Shown here one piece after another: positions 47,801 through 60,500 of a DNA stretch of 64,000 nucleotides (the stretch's first letter is position 1; each line of letters opens with the position of its first letter). The stretch spans positions 9,929,643-9,993,642 of the forward strand of contig CM029626.1 in NCBI GenBank assembly GCA_017311315.1, read 5' to 3'. Below the pieces are notes generated by a model that worked only from the letters and a program-made list of their open reading frames with translations, was not told the origin of the DNA and did no database searches. The translations under genes and the position numbers were made by a program. Source of the DNA: Dendrocalamus latiflorus (taxonomy: Eukaryota; Streptophyta; Magnoliopsida; Poales; Poaceae).

Positions 47801-49082
47801 CAGAGCTTGAGAACAATCTGAGTGAACTCCTTGATTTCCAATGTCATCATCTTTGCTGCACTTTAAGAATTCAGTTGACCTACCCTCATTGGTATAAAAA
47901 TCATTCTCCTGACCTGGCAAAGAGGACGTTGTTACAGCATTATTTGCACTATCACCACATGGTTTGGAGGATAACGATGCCGTGGTTCTGTTCGATGCTA
48001 TAGTTGCAAGGTTAGACATCTGCATCCTGTCTTGCATGCCATCACTGCTTCCACTGTTTGCAGCTTGATCCTTTTCACGTAACCGATCTTCAATATTCCT
48101 CTGCCTTGACCTGGAACGCTGTATCCTTGAAAACATGTTGACTTCAGCGCTAGCCTCGGCAAGCTCCTGGTCAACTGAAGTCTGCTTTTGCTGAGGCTCT
48201 TCGTGTTGGTTAGTATCCAGAGCAGCACAAATAGTCTCTTGCTGGGTATATCCATTTGGAATCCCCACCTTCCTGAAGAAAGTACTAGGAACAGCTGGAG
48301 GCTGAAAGACAGTTCTATTGGTTGCAGGTGTAGTAATCTGGCTTCCAGGGAAAACTAACTCCGAAACGATTGGTTTGCCATTCAGCTCTACACGTAAACG
48401 GAGTATTTCAGTATATGAATAAAATGCAACATAACAGCAACGTGCAAAAGAGTAAAAACAGACAGAATAGATGAACGAAAGGCTAAATACAAAGAGAAAT
48501 TGAGGTACAATTTCCGGTATTTTTTTCAATCATTAGCCAGCCAGTTTGTAAGCCTGAGGTGTGCTCCTCCCGAGTTTTTTTTAGATTGTTCCTCCCGAGT
48601 TTTAGTAAACTAGCTGTAGGAACAATGGCACCAAATTGGCACACTCCCCACTCAAAATTTCTCCAATGCAACACATAAGAAGAACGCTAACCAAACTAAT
48701 CCTCTACGAAATGTCGACAACGCTAAACTAAAATCATATGGTAGCTAGTGTACGCAAATCTAAGCTTACATCACAAAAAATCTACCAAACAGCCAATCAA
48801 ACTGCCTAATCCTCATCAACCAAAGTCCCAACCCAACCCTCACGAACCGCCAACCGGACGGCACTAACCCAGAGGTGGAAGTGGAAGTGAAACGAGAGAG
48901 ACAGGCACACAGCACGCACCTTGCGGCTCACCGGCGCAAGAGGGGAAGAGCCAAGGCGGGGGGCGGTGGCCGGCGGCAACGAGGGTGCAGGCGAGGGACT
49001 GGGCATGGGAGTCCACCTGCTGCCGCATCTGCGCGGCCACCCAGTCCCGGCGCTCGAAGACCTGCATGAACAGTTCCTCCAT
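41887..49082 (-). CDS. WYR: Inner centromere protein INCENP (WYRD-type)
   Basis: Nine exons on the minus strand: 49082-48920, 48387-46366, 46267-45600, 45129-43848, 43711-43374, 43294-43106, 42593-42487, 42097-42006, 41924-41887. They total 4899 nt (1632 codons plus stop), in frame. The N-terminus MEELFMQVFERRDWVAAQMR fits plant INCENP. Residues ~55-1378 are long, low-complexity and divergent, with internal duplications. Residues ~1379-1480 form a highly charged single-helix/coiled-coil region (EAAEAAKRLEEKKRSEREMR). The IN-box (residues ~1555-1590) reads YKMSPYKDSDEEDDDD then RRRRKLIPSWAR. INCENP is the scaffold of the chromosomal passenger complex; its IN-box binds and activates Aurora kinase at centromeres and the division midzone. 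It is head to head with the reductase gene at 50535. All splice sites are GT-AG. Confidence 0.93.
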
Positions 49083-49360
49083 GGCTGGCTGCCGGAGTGG
49101 TCGCAGAGGTGGCCGGGGGCTATGGTTTGGGCAAGGAGTTGGAGGTGGAACGGCTAGCGGCGAGGGGAGAGAGATGGCGGAGGGCTCGAAAATTTTGAAT
49201 TGGGAAGGAGGGGGGATTTGGGGAAGACGAGATGAGATCTGTCCGCGGGGCGGTACCCGTGAGGTTACCGCTACGCCGCGGGATCGGACGGCCAGGATCG
49301 CCGCTCTCTTCGATGGTGTGAATGTGATCGGGTTTGATTCGTTTGGGGTAGGGTTGAACT
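49083..49360. promoter_or_regulatory. 5-prime flank of INCENP
   Basis: GC-rich for about 200 bp upstream of the ATG, then GT-rich. It should hold the 5-prime UTR and promoter. No clear TATA box seen. Confidence 0.4.
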
Positions 49361-50172
49361 TGAATTTTAAAAAATAATTAATTTTTTATTCTAAATTACA
49401 ATATTATACCTGCTTTTTATTTTTTTTGTAGTTTTGATCATATATCGTTCCACGATTTGGTGATTTAGACTAGTCGCCTAATCGTTGAACGATGCATGGT
49501 CAAGTCTGTCACTCAATCGTTGAGCGACAAGATCTCTAGTTACTCAACAGTTGGGCGATTAGGAGGTATACCCTTATTTGCTCTTAAATACATTGCAGCG
49601 AGTCCAGTTTCTTTGATGCCTATCTTTATCAAATCAATATCCACACAAATGTGGAACAAAGAATTCATTTTTGTCTCTTGTAAGTTGTATCCTTCTAGCA
49701 TTCCCTTGCTGTCCTTAAGTAACTACACACTGAGTTTTTTACTAGAAGATAGCAACTCATTCAACTGTAGCAATCTGACATGAGCCACGTTTGGTGTGGC
49801 GTGTAGATGCACCAAACTTGATGATTTGGCATACTGCTGTAAGTAAAGACGGTGTTGAACTGCTGATGTGTGCATGTTAATTGGTGAAAAACACGGTGAT
49901 TGTACATTGCATGCGAGTATACTACCTAAGCAGATGGACTGCATGCATGACAGGGCCCATTACCCGTAGTCGTACAACCGAGATCTTGTCATCCAACAGC
50001 TAGACAATAGAGTCTAATCATCCAATAGTTAGGTGATTTAAGTATATGTCATTTAATAGTTGGACGATTAATCCAAGTAGCTCAATGATATATGATGAAA
50101 ACTGTAAAAAAAATTAAAAAAACAAATACAATACTATAATTTAGAATTAAAAATTGATTATTAAAAAATTAG
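49361..50172. mobile_element. TIR element with imperfect 9-bp duplication, between INCENP and the reductase
   Basis: Imperfect inverted repeats of ~90 bp: the left TTTTTTATTCTAAATTACAA (about 49382) corresponds to the right arm read on minus, TTTTTAATTCTAAATTATAG. Both arms continue to GTAGTTTTGATCATATATCG / ACAGTTTTCATCATATATC. GGTTGAACT (49352-49360) and GTTTGAACT (50173-50181) flank it, one mismatch in 9 bp, as expected for a Mutator-like insertion. The interior has no transposase. It holds seven degraded copies of the quasi-palindrome (G)TCGCCYAAYAGTTGGGCGAY at 49470-49565 and 49965-50085. Confidence 0.7.
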
Positions 50173-50181
50173 GTTTGAACT

Positions 50182-50534
50182 CTGCCGGAGGCGTCCGACG
50201 GCTGGTCCCCGCTAAAATTTCACACCTTCTGACCGGTGGGTCCATCTGTCGGTAGACCCCACTTGTCAGTGCATTCGCACCGCACTAAATTCCGGTCGTT
50301 GGGAGCGGCCGGTTTGAGGAGTGACACGTCACTGGACCACCACTCCCAAGGATCCCCAGCTCAGCTCCCTCCACTGACGCCGTTAACAACGATACCGAGG
50401 AGCGAGCAAGCAAGCAGCCACTGAGCCACCTTTCCTCTTCGTTTCCTCTTCCGCTCGTTTCGATACACGAATCACAGAACCCCTGCCCGCTCGCTCACTC
50501 GCATGCTGCTGTTCTAGCAATCGACATCATCGCC
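50182..50534 (+). promoter_or_regulatory. 5-prime flank of the reductase gene
   Basis: GC-rich with many C-rich words. Presumed promoter and leader of the reductase gene. No confident TATA box. Confidence 0.35.
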
Positions 50535-51084
50535 ATGGAGCTCGCCGGAGTCGCGGAGCGTCTCCGGAACAAGACCGTCCTCATCACCGGCGCCACCGGG
50601 TTCATAGCAAAGCGTAAGCCAACTCCGCTCAAATCTCCTCCATGTCTCTGTTTGATGTATTTGTATCGATTCTTGATGCGTTCTTGGATGGACTGAAAGT
50701 TCTCGTGGAGCTTTTTCCAAGATCCTGCGGCTGCAACCGGAGGTGAAGAGGCTGTTCCTCCTGGTGCGCGCGGGCGACCAGATTTCTGCTGTGAGGCGCG
50801 TCCAATCCGATGTCAGCGTCTGCATTGCGCTTTGTGAATCTGCCATTGCATTAGGGAATCAATACATTGCATTGATTTAGGAATATTTTTATTTAACTCT
50901 CTTTTTTCTCAGTCTTTCTTCTCTGCTGGGTATCATGTCAGATTCTGCAACTCCAGATATTCCGAACTTTACAAGAAAAGAACCAGGGAAAATTCAGTTC
51001 ATGGTTCTGGACCAAGGTTTGTCCTGTGGCAGGAGATGTCTGTAGAATTTGGGTACAGGAAGCGTGAAACTTACTAAGTGTTCA

Positions 51085-54000
51085 TGAAAAGCCCCAAATT
51101 TTCAAACCAAAATTTTCTTTAATTTTTGCTGGATTTTTGAGTGTTTTTCAGGAACTTTCCTTTTTTGGAAAGTCACCCAGGCTGCCGCTTTCCCTTTTCG
51201 GCCAGGCGCCTCCCTCTTCCTTTGGCGCCTCGCCATTCCCCGCTTTCTCCCTCTCCCCGACGCCTCCCTCGTTTCCCCTTTCCCCTCCTCCCCATTGGCG
51301 CCGCTCCCCTCCCCGCCTCCTTCCTTCCCAGACACCGTCCCCGCTCTCCTCTCCCGATCGCGTCTTCCTCCCTCCCCGCCTTCCTCTTCGCGCACGCGCC
51401 ACACGTGGGACGACCGAGTCGCGCTCGGACTCGCGCTCGCGGTTTCGCCCCGCCTTCGCCATATTGACGCCACCGGTCGACGCCAGCACCGCCTCCCGCG
51501 CCATGCGTCGCCGCCTCCTCCGCTCAACACCACCGGCCAGCCTCTCCTTTCCCTTCCCTCTCCCCTGCAAGCCAGTCGTCGCCCAGTCCACCCAATTGAC
51601 TGCCGTGACCGCCCGTGCCTCCTCCCCACGAAACTCCCTCCGCTCGGGTATAAAGCCCCGCCACGGCCTCCTCACTTTCCCTCCCTTCCCCTTCGCTTCC
51701 CGAGCTCCTCCATCACCCTCAATTGCCTTCCACCATTCCCCAGAGCCTCCCTGAGCTGCCAATTAAAGCCGCATCACCCCAGTCGCCGCCGCCGCTCTCC
51801 CCTGCGTCGGCGTCGCCCATGAGCTGATCTCCTCCACCCCTCCCCCATTCTTCGATTGCTTTAGCCCGGAGCTCCTCTACTACTTCCTGATCACGTGTGT
51901 TCACTTGCCTGGCCAGGAGGAACTTCGAGGAGCCCCGACGTCGAAGCTCCCCTCCGGCCACCGCACCCCTCCCGTGGCCAGCACTCCAGGAGACCCCCCA
52001 GCTACCGCCACCACCGCCGATGTGAGCCCCAGGTCCCCCTGATCGTGTGGCCGCCACCAATTTGGCCCATCCGGCCCCGGTGACCCCCTCCTCCACCGGG
52101 AAGCCGAGCCTCCTCTCTCTGCTTCCTGCCCCCTCCCTTGGTTCCCTCCCCTTCCAAAGCCCCAAATTTAACTCCCCGTGTTGAGGCGCACCTGGTGGAA
52201 CCTTCCCCGGCCACCGAGGGCCATTGCCGTCGCCGGAGCGCAGCCGCTCCGCCGCTCTGACCCTATGTCGCGAGCCCCGGCGAGAGGTAGACGAAGAGGG
52301 GGACGTGGCCCCATCCCCTCCGCCCGTTCCTGTCATCACCGTTTAACACCGGCCGTCAGTTGTCGCCTAGCCACCGCCGTTGGATCTTCATAAACTCCTC
52401 TCCCCGCGTCCGTCCGATCGAGCCACACCGCTTCGGCCGCCTCCCTTGCGTCGCAGCCGTCCGATCTCCTCGCTCCGCATCCCGTCCGTTCGCTCCGCCC
52501 CATCCGGGCCACCCAACCGAGACGCGCGTCGGCCATCCGAGCGAGGTGGGCGCGTGCGAGCGTGGGCCGAAGCCCCGGCCTGCCTCGCCTCTCCGCGCGC
52601 GCGCCCGTGTGCCGCGCCGGCCGCCGGCCACGCGGGCCGTTTCCCGGCCAGGCTGCACTGTTGCACCGGACCGGCCCGTTACTGTTCACACCAATTTTCC
52701 AGCGATTTTCCAATTTCTAAATTCCAGAAAATTCCAAATAAATCTTAGAAAATCCCAAAAATTCCCAAATTTCACCACTTTGCTCCAAATAATGTCCTGA
52801 ACCCATTTTAGACCTCCATTTCTCCAAATTCATCCCAGATAAATTCCTAAAATTCCCTATTTGGAGATTTATGTATTTTACTCCTTTTTAATAGATTATT
52901 CTTCCTCGCTTGATTAGGCTCAAGCCGGGCTTATTTATTTTACGTGTTTGCGCTAGTGTCGGAGCTCCCGGAAATTCAAGAGCAGTCCCAGGATCCAGAA
53001 GCTTCTACGTTCGAGCTCGCCAATATCGTCCAGATTCACGGCAAGTCACAAGTCCTTGACCATGTTGAAATCCCATGCCATTTAAATTATGTTATTATGC
53101 TATTTGCATTAAGCTAGTTCTGAAAGATTAGTTCAAAGTAAAATAAAATGTTTAGAATGACATGATATGTAGTTAATCCTACCACCGACAAATGTCATGT
53201 TAAACTTATATCCATGCCTTTGTAACCATAGAAATAATTATCTGTTAATCTAGATAAGCGTAGATTATTATTATCACTCAAAGTCTTTACACTAATAACG
53301 TTGTGGCTACGGGCCAATAGAATTTGGAAAACCCGACCCTAGGGCAGGGTGGTGTGGGACACCGTGCCCTAGGGCGGAGATTGTCGGCATGTGCAGGATA
53401 GGGTAAGGGGGGCTGTGGTGCGCCGCAAGACGGTTTTCGCCCGCCTCTTACCCTAGGTTGCAGGTCGCGGACCTGGCAGGGGTTGCGGGCCCTGGGGAAA
53501 AAAATATAAGGACCAGACCCTTACGCTGAGCAAATGACCTATATAAAGAGTTGAGCAGTGAAACGACCTGGCTTTCTTAACTCTGTCGCGGGAATTAAGG
53601 GATCGTGTGGGTAAAGCTGAGCAAACTCTGCAGAGTCAAATAAATGGTATTCGAATACGCCGTGCTCCCGGTTATTGGAGCTGTGTCACTTGGGTGATTC
53701 CAGCAGCAAAGCTTAAGTAGATTTGTACATGCTTTAACTTATCCAGTTGGTTAATTAACTTTTCATGAAAACCCCTGAGATCTTAAGAAGTAGTTTTGGG
53801 TCTGTTTTATCAAAATGTTTGCAAATAAAACTGCATCCACTCAAAGTTAATAAACCAAGTATACTCCCTTCCTTTGTTGATCCGTGCAAGTAGTAAGTTA
53901 GGATTTCCCTTGTGAATTGCTGAGTACGGGGTTGGAGTACTCAGACTTGCAAAACTTCATAGATACCAGAAGAAAAGAAGGCAATTCAAGATTTCGTGTT

Positions 54001-54293
54001 AAGAAAGGTCTCCCCATCGAGGATATCCCAGAGGATCTCTTCTTCAACAAGGATCCGTGGCTTTAGGTCTTCGCCGCACTCAAGCGGATCTTGGAGCTTT
54101 TGTAATGTAATTATATTTTGAGCTTGCACGCCCCGCTGTCAAAACTGGATGTTAGTCCATATGTGAAATATATACTGGATTTTTGTTGTAAGCATGCAAT
54201 GGTATACTCTTGCGCGACACTCCATGACTGTTCATGCGTGAATAGTTGCGGAATGCCGTGTCCGTACGCGCCCCTGGAAACGGGGGCGTTACA
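51085..54293 (+). mobile_element. Solo LTR, 3.2 kb, target duplication GTTCA
   Basis: Begins TGAAAAGCCCC, ends GGGGGCGTTACA, flanked by GTTCA at 51080-51084 and 54294-54298. GC-rich pseudo-coding part (51180-52690), then AT-rich. It then has the block with CAAACTCTGCAGAGTC and ATTCGAATACGCCGTG (about 53625-53665) and a GCTGAGTACGGGGTTGGAGT block (53921). The layout is that of gypsy LTRs, related to but distinct from the 12888 family. It lies in an intron of the reductase gene. Long frames on both strands in 51100-52800 are composition artefacts. Confidence 0.9.
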
Positions 54294-54302
54294 GTTCAAG
54301 TA

Positions 54303-54545
54303 CAGCGGGTGCTCATTTGGGCTAAGTGTTTAGCTTCTAATTTTTTTAATTTTGTCTTTTTAAGTTTTTAGCTTTTTATATATTTTTTCTTTTATTCTTT
54401 TGTATTATTTGTGATATAACTTTTTTACTTTTTAAAAATTAATTACGCTGAAAAAACTACCAACAATTACAGCGCAATAAAAAAAGACTGCTACGGTACT
54501 AGAAAGCCTAAAAGCTTGAGTTTCAAAAGCCTAAATGAGCACTGA
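54303..54545. mobile_element. MITE-like element
   Basis: The ends GGTGCTCATTTGGGCT and, on the minus strand, AGTGCTCATTTAGGCT are inverted repeats. AT-rich centre. Lies in a reductase intron, just after the solo LTR. No clean target duplication found. Confidence 0.6.
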
Positions 54546-55349
54546 TTTTTTGTGTTTCCTCGTTAACTTAGTTTTTTAGTGAACTGATTGTTATTTAACT
54601 CAATATGGTATCACAGTTAAGAGATCTTGACTTTAAGACCTGGTAGACATAATTAAAAAATATATAATTACAGTCTATTTCTAGTTTATGTCTTAAGCCT
54701 GAGGGAGTAGTATATTACCCGCTTTTTCTTATCAGTTTAGTCTTTTGGAAGAACTAGCTGCAGTATATGGGCCTATTCTTTATGGCTGTGATTTTTGATT
54801 TTTAACTGAAATTTTTGAATTTTGGCTGTTTACAATAGAGGTTACAGAGAGAGATACTCGTATACGATTTTGACTAATATAGATAATGAACTTTTACTGT
54901 GTACTATAATTAATTTGTAGATTTTATTTTAAAAAATACTCTGTTTATAATTAGATATTATACCAAAATCTAATAGCTGTCCCTAAAAGCCAGAAAGAAG
55001 ACGCCCTACAGCTCAATACAGAGGAATTGCGGAAGGAAACGGATGTCATCGTCCACATGGCTGCAGCAGCGAATTTCAGAGAAAGGTAAGTAAAACATAT
55101 AGTACTGTTTGCTCAGATTTTTGCCACTAATCATAAGTGTATATATGATACAGCTCGGGCAATAAACACTTTGGGTTTGAAGCATATCATGGAGTTCATA
55201 TCAAGATGCGCAAAGTTGGAGCTCGTTCTTCTTATGTCGATCGGAGATACCCGAAAATTGCCTCAGCACACTCCTATCCAACAAAAAGGATGTTTCTTTT
55301 GTTACATGAAGGAACTGTTTCGAAATTTCAGCTTATTTCATGATAAAGG

Positions 55350-55574
55350 TGTCAGAAGATATCAAGAGAATACTTTGCAACTAGCATATATTTGTTTTTT
55401 ATTAATCATTTATTTATATATAAGTACATAAGTGTAAATACTCTCATGTGTGAATACTAAGTACTACCTCTAATGAAAACATCAGCACTATGAAAATACT
55501 AAACAGCAGTGGAAACACACACTAATGGGAATACTAAACAACAGTGAAAATACAATTATCCTGGTTATTTCACA
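55350..55574 (-). repeat. Probable 3-prime LTR of the copia element
   Basis: Starts TGTGAAATAACC on minus directly after the polypurine tract and ends TTCTGACA. Length 225 bp fits copia. The second LTR is outside the visible part, so the end is an estimate. Confidence 0.6.
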
Positions 55575-57504
55575 CTCTCCCTCAATCACAACCGGTGAGG
55601 TTGAGATTGTGCCGTAGGATCTTCAGTTGTTGTATTTCAATTGGTTTGGTGAGACCATCAACTAATTGATTTTCTGATGATATGATTCGAATCTCCAACG
55701 CACTTCTTGCCACTCATTCTCAGACAAAATAAAAGTCCACCTCAATACATTTAATTCTGGCATATAGCATAGGATTAACAGAAAAATATGTGGCTCTAAA
55801 ATTGTCACACCATAGGACAGGCTTGCGATTGATAAATTTTAAGTTCTCCCAATAGTGATTGTATCCAAATAAATTTTGCTATAGCATTTGCAGGAGCCTT
55901 GTACTCTACCTCAGTACTGGATCACGTCATTGTGGCGTGCTTTCTTGAACTCCATGACATGAGATTGGAGCCAAAGAAAATCACAAAACCACTGGTTGAC
56001 CTTCTATCATATGATGCTGCTGCTCAATCTGCATCAGAGAATGTACTAACCAAACTAGAAGTAGACTTGCGAATACGGAGTCCGACTCTCACCGTGTCTC
56101 GTACATACTATAAAATTCTTTTCACCGCTGTCCAATGATGTTCGATTGTATATGCAGAAATTCATACACCTTGTTGACCACATATGATATATCTGATTGT
56201 GTCAATGTTAGGTACTATAAAGCACCTACTATACTACTGTACTGTGTTGCTTCTGCAGTTGATAACTCTCTCCCATCAGACTAATAATTTTTTTAGTTGT
56301 CGACATAGGAGAAATTACTGGTTTGCATACTATCATACTGTCTGTTGCAGAAGGTCGGTGGAATATTTAGACTGAACAAGGACGAGATCCTACTTTGATT
56401 GACATACCTCGATGCCTAAGAAGTAATGAGGATCTTCAAGATTCATAAGAGCAAACTCTAGTGCAATTTCTAAATCAAGGTATGAATAGCCTGAGAAAAT
56501 GAGCTAGAAACAGTAATGTTATCAACATAAACCAAAATATATGTGGTCATACCACTATGATTATAGTGAATAGGGACGTGTCAGCTCGGGAAAGAACAAA
56601 ACCAAGTTTTTGTAAATAAGAACTGAGTTGAGAAAACCAGACACAAGGTGACTGCTTCAATCTATAAAGAGCTTTACCCAATTTGCGTACATGATACAGA
56701 AACTGTGGATCCTCATAACCCGATGGCTATCGTATGAACACATCCTTTTCTAGAACACCATGCAAAAATGCATTCTATACATCTAATTGACGAAGCAACC
56801 ATCCACATGACACTGCTACTGATTGAATAAGATGAACTATAGCGGGTCTCACAACCAGGCTAAACGTTTCTTCATAATCAATCACATAACATTGTTTGAA
56901 TCTTTTTGCAACCAATCTGACCTTATAGCGTTCAATAGAATAGTCAGTCTTCTTGTTCAATTTTAATACCCACTTACAGTCAATGATATTGTGACCGGGC
57001 TGAGATGATACCAAGTGACATGTGTTGTTCTTTAAGAGTGCCTGATATTCAACGTCCATTGCCTCCTTCCAATTTCTATCACAAAGAGCATCCTTAAGAG
57101 TTGCCAATTTGATCACAGCAAGAAATACGCGTCGGTGGGCATCATATTTTACCGTGCTGTCGGTGAAAATCCTTGGTTGGCGAATGTTATTCTGCAAACT
57201 TGTTTGCATGGGATGAGACAGTTGTACAGGAGGATTAGGTAGTGGAGACGAAGCCGTGCGCAGTTCCACAGTCATGTTAGGGACACATGGAGCAGGTGAA
57301 ACATCAGATACATGTGTGGGGCTGGTAGGATCCTCCACGGGACTCGCGCTTGCAGGTGACATGACATCTTACATGGGATCCAAGAGATCAACACCTCCAG
57401 GATATACGCCAGCAGTGCCCACCGAATCACCCCCGGGGTCTATCCCTGTATTCTCCCGCCTGCAGTCATCGCTTGAATTTGTTGTGGGCAAGTCACCTAT
57501 AGCC
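55350..57504 (-). pseudogene. Ty1/copia element, truncated and decayed (RT to RNase H)
   Basis: On the minus strand the frame from 57362 gives a proline-rich linker, then WKEAMDVEYQALLKNNTCHL and IIDCKWVLKLNKKTD, the start of copia reverse transcriptase. It continues with NAFLHGVLEKDVF and TTYILVYVDN; the catalytic YVDD is YVDN here. RNase H follows with SDADWAAASYDRRSTSGFV and SSTEVEYKA. Stops occur where CAG (twice) and CGA are expected, fitting C-to-T decay. A polypurine tract TTGAGGGAGAG (minus, about 55575-55585) precedes a probable 225-bp 3-prime LTR (55574-55350, TG...CA). Gag, protease and most of integrase are missing because the nested LTR at 57505 cuts it. It lies inside the reductase gene. 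Confidence 0.88.
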
Positions 57505-60500
57505 TTGTCAGACCCAGATTTTACAATCCGGAATCTACTGTGTTTAATTGCACTATTCCCTGGATCAGTAGATAGTGCACACAGTTACAGTTCTGATTAT
57601 CAAAGTACATATCATGCGGAAACGTAAATATAATAGCAAACTTACACATGGGCCGATGAGGCCGAAATCATTAAATTGCATCAGCGGAAGAACGAAGCAC
57701 ACAGGTGGGACCTTCAGGACATGCCCACAGGCAGCCAACTGGAGGTTCGCGACCTAGCCCTTGACATCTTCATCTTCATCTTATCTGCCAGCTTGTCCAC
57801 TCTTGTTGCTGAGGCGAGGTGATTTGACTCCTGATTCTGAATTTTGCCGCAAAAGCAAGCGTGAGCACTCCGACCCCGTGCTCCGCGAGCCAATACACAG
57901 AATGCAAATAAATAGTATGCATGGCATAACAAAGGAAAGGCTCGGGTTATTTTATTTGCCAAAAATTGCTTTTAGCAGCATTATTATTCTTATTTAATCA
58001 AAGTTTTATTATTACTACCTAACTCCACACTACAATTACCAACATCGACTTAATCCACTGAAAATGCACTCTATTTATTGATTGCTGTCTAAAACTCCAA
58101 ACAGCAAGTATCATCATTTATTTAATCCACCGATCATACTTTGTACTTTGAAGTATTAATAATCCAATCCTGTTATTACTATTCATCAGCCCCTTACCTC
58201 TGAACTCTAATGATTCTCTAACATAATTATTTTCAAATCCACCGATATCATTTGTATTCAATCCTTTTTGTCATTGATTTCAACCCATAATCCAATAATC
58301 CATCCCATTTTTCCATTATCTATCACTAGCTAATCCTTAGATATACCTCCACCAAAAATTCAATTTACCAAGATTATAATCCACTAATTATCATGACTCC
58401 TCTAATCTTCTCAGAAATTTAATTCGTCCCTCTAGTAATTGATCAACTCCTATTAATTCCCTATATTGACAACATCTTCCAAGGATTAACAATCACTATT
58501 ATATATCCACCAAGAATATCATTAATCAAGAATTATAATCCAATACTTGTATTATTCCACCAAATCCTCAAAAATTCATTTGATTCATCTAGTAACTGAA
58601 TCTATTAATTCTAATATTGACATCTCCCAATAATTTATTTATCAGTGTCATAATCCAATATCTATCTGTGCAATTCCTAACTCTCCAAAAATCATTTAAA
58701 TCTTCTATCTAGCCAATCATTTAGCTAGACTTCACCAATTTATTTCCTCCAGAACACACTATCATTTCCTATTCAAGATCGACATGAATCCACCAATGCC
58801 TTTATAGGTACTCTACAAACATTCCTCTCTTTTACTCGCGACCCTGTCTATTCCACCCATATTTTATTTTGTAAGAATAGAAATACCACTATTTGAAATA
58901 TAATACATAAAATTTCCTGAGACCTAGCAGTTTTGAACACACGTATATGTTGAATGCAGTAATAATAGTGATTCAGATTCCATCCACCATCACATGGCAT
59001 TTGCACCATATAGCAATTCTTCAGCGTTATAGCCGCTTAACTTACCACTGGGACGACACCCAGGACAATTCCAAACTAGGGCCTTGCACTGCCCTTCCAC
59101 TTTTCCAACCCATCATAAAGCATTTTGAAATAGAACTATATTTGGTTAAGTTCCCATGTCCGCCCTTGACCGTGGGCACGGCTATTCGAATAGTTTTAGA
59201 CTCTGCAGAGTTTGTACACTTTCACCACAAGAGACAATCAACTCATTGCCCCACACGATTCCTTAGACGTGTGGTTGAGCAGACCATCACAGTGACTTTT
59301 CAAAGTACCTCGCCCCTTCCATCATTTCACCCTATGGGTCGCTCCCACTTGCGGTGGGTCCCATACGTTGTGCGGGATGTTCTCCTTCTGAACGTCTAGC
59401 AGCTGGCTCCCCACCCCTGCTAGCCCGCCACAGCAGAACTTCACCTTCCACGGGTGTCCCATTCAAGCCGTCACACAGACTGCCACTTGCACTACCTCAC
59501 ACCACCTCCTGGAAGGATGACTTTCAGGGTCCGGTAAATCTACTAAGCCAAGTTGTAATTTACAGACTTGCGGTTGTACTGTTTTACACGGGTTGGCATG
59601 ACAAGATTCAGTCCTTAGTGGTATCTGGGCGGTCTATCACTAACCACTTTGTGCTTCCACTGCACCACACTCTCACACCATCGAACCAATCCGCCCAGAT
59701 ATTAAAGCATGTTGGGGGTTTTGGAAACATAAAATAATCATATCCAACAGTTATCAGTCATTACCACCATGACTGCCCAAACCATTTTCTCATCATTAAA
59801 AGTGATCATGATGTCTGGGGCATTTCAGCGCCCCTGAGTATTAATGCAACACTAAGCATAGCATATCATTAGGGACTTATTTTCGAAATATTAGTATTAT
59901 ACTTTTGCTAGGGCGACAAGGTTTACACATTCAATCATTCCAAAGGAGGGGTAATACTATTCAAGGTAAACATTGGCATTTAACTAGAATATCAAGTTTA
60001 GCATGTATTTGCATAAAAATAACAGCATGCATTTTGTTAATTTAAAACAAAATAATTTGCAGAAAATGTAGGTTCAATATGATCAAAGTATTGACTCGCC
60101 TTGGTCACAATGGTCGGGTGCTGGATTATCCGGATCTCCTAGTGCTGCTGCCTCGAATTCTTCCTCCTGAGCTTCGTAAGCTATTGTAATCGTGCGCGAA
60201 AATTTGGATAAAAAGAAAACACCAAATCAACAAAATATCACCAGAAATTCAAATGAACTCCAAAAATTATGATTTCAGTTCCATTGGACAGATCTTGATT
60301 TTAGATGATTTTAGAAATTTGTCCCACTCAATTTGGATTTAAAATGAGAAAGTTATGATCATTTGAAGTTCTCAGTTCAATTAATTCCTAAAATTATGAA
60401 ATTTCTGACAGTGGGTCCCACTGGTTAATTAAATCTTTTAATCTTTTTATTATATTTTCTATCATGTGTGTATGACATGTGGGACCCATATGTCGGCAGA

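Larger units (their letters stand above)
50535..55349 (+). pseudogene. Fatty acyl-CoA reductase (FAR), disrupted
   Basis: Exon 1 (50535-50613) encodes LRNKTVLITGATGFIAK, the N-terminal NAD(P)H-binding Rossmann motif of FAR enzymes (TGxTGFxxK). Exon 2 (50700-50811) reads LLVE, then 8 extra bases, then KILRLQPEVKRLFLLVRAGD; the 8 bases shift the frame. An exon 3 remnant at 50985-51045 reads FMVLDQ and, after another shift, VPVAGDVC. Exon 4 (55012-55085) reads LNTEELRKETDVIVHMAAAA and exon 5 (55154 onward) INTLGLKHIMEFISRCAKLE. The gene is cut by the solo LTR at 51085-54293 and by a copia element from 55350; the rest, including the FAR C-terminal domain, is not in the window. FAR enzymes make fatty alcohols for wax, suberin or pollen wall. 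This copy cannot work. Confidence 0.88.

Noticed and set aside
51102..52800. Frames of 100-206 codons on both strands
   Set aside because: GC-rich part of the solo LTR at 51085-54293; proline/arginine-rich in every frame, no recognised protein.
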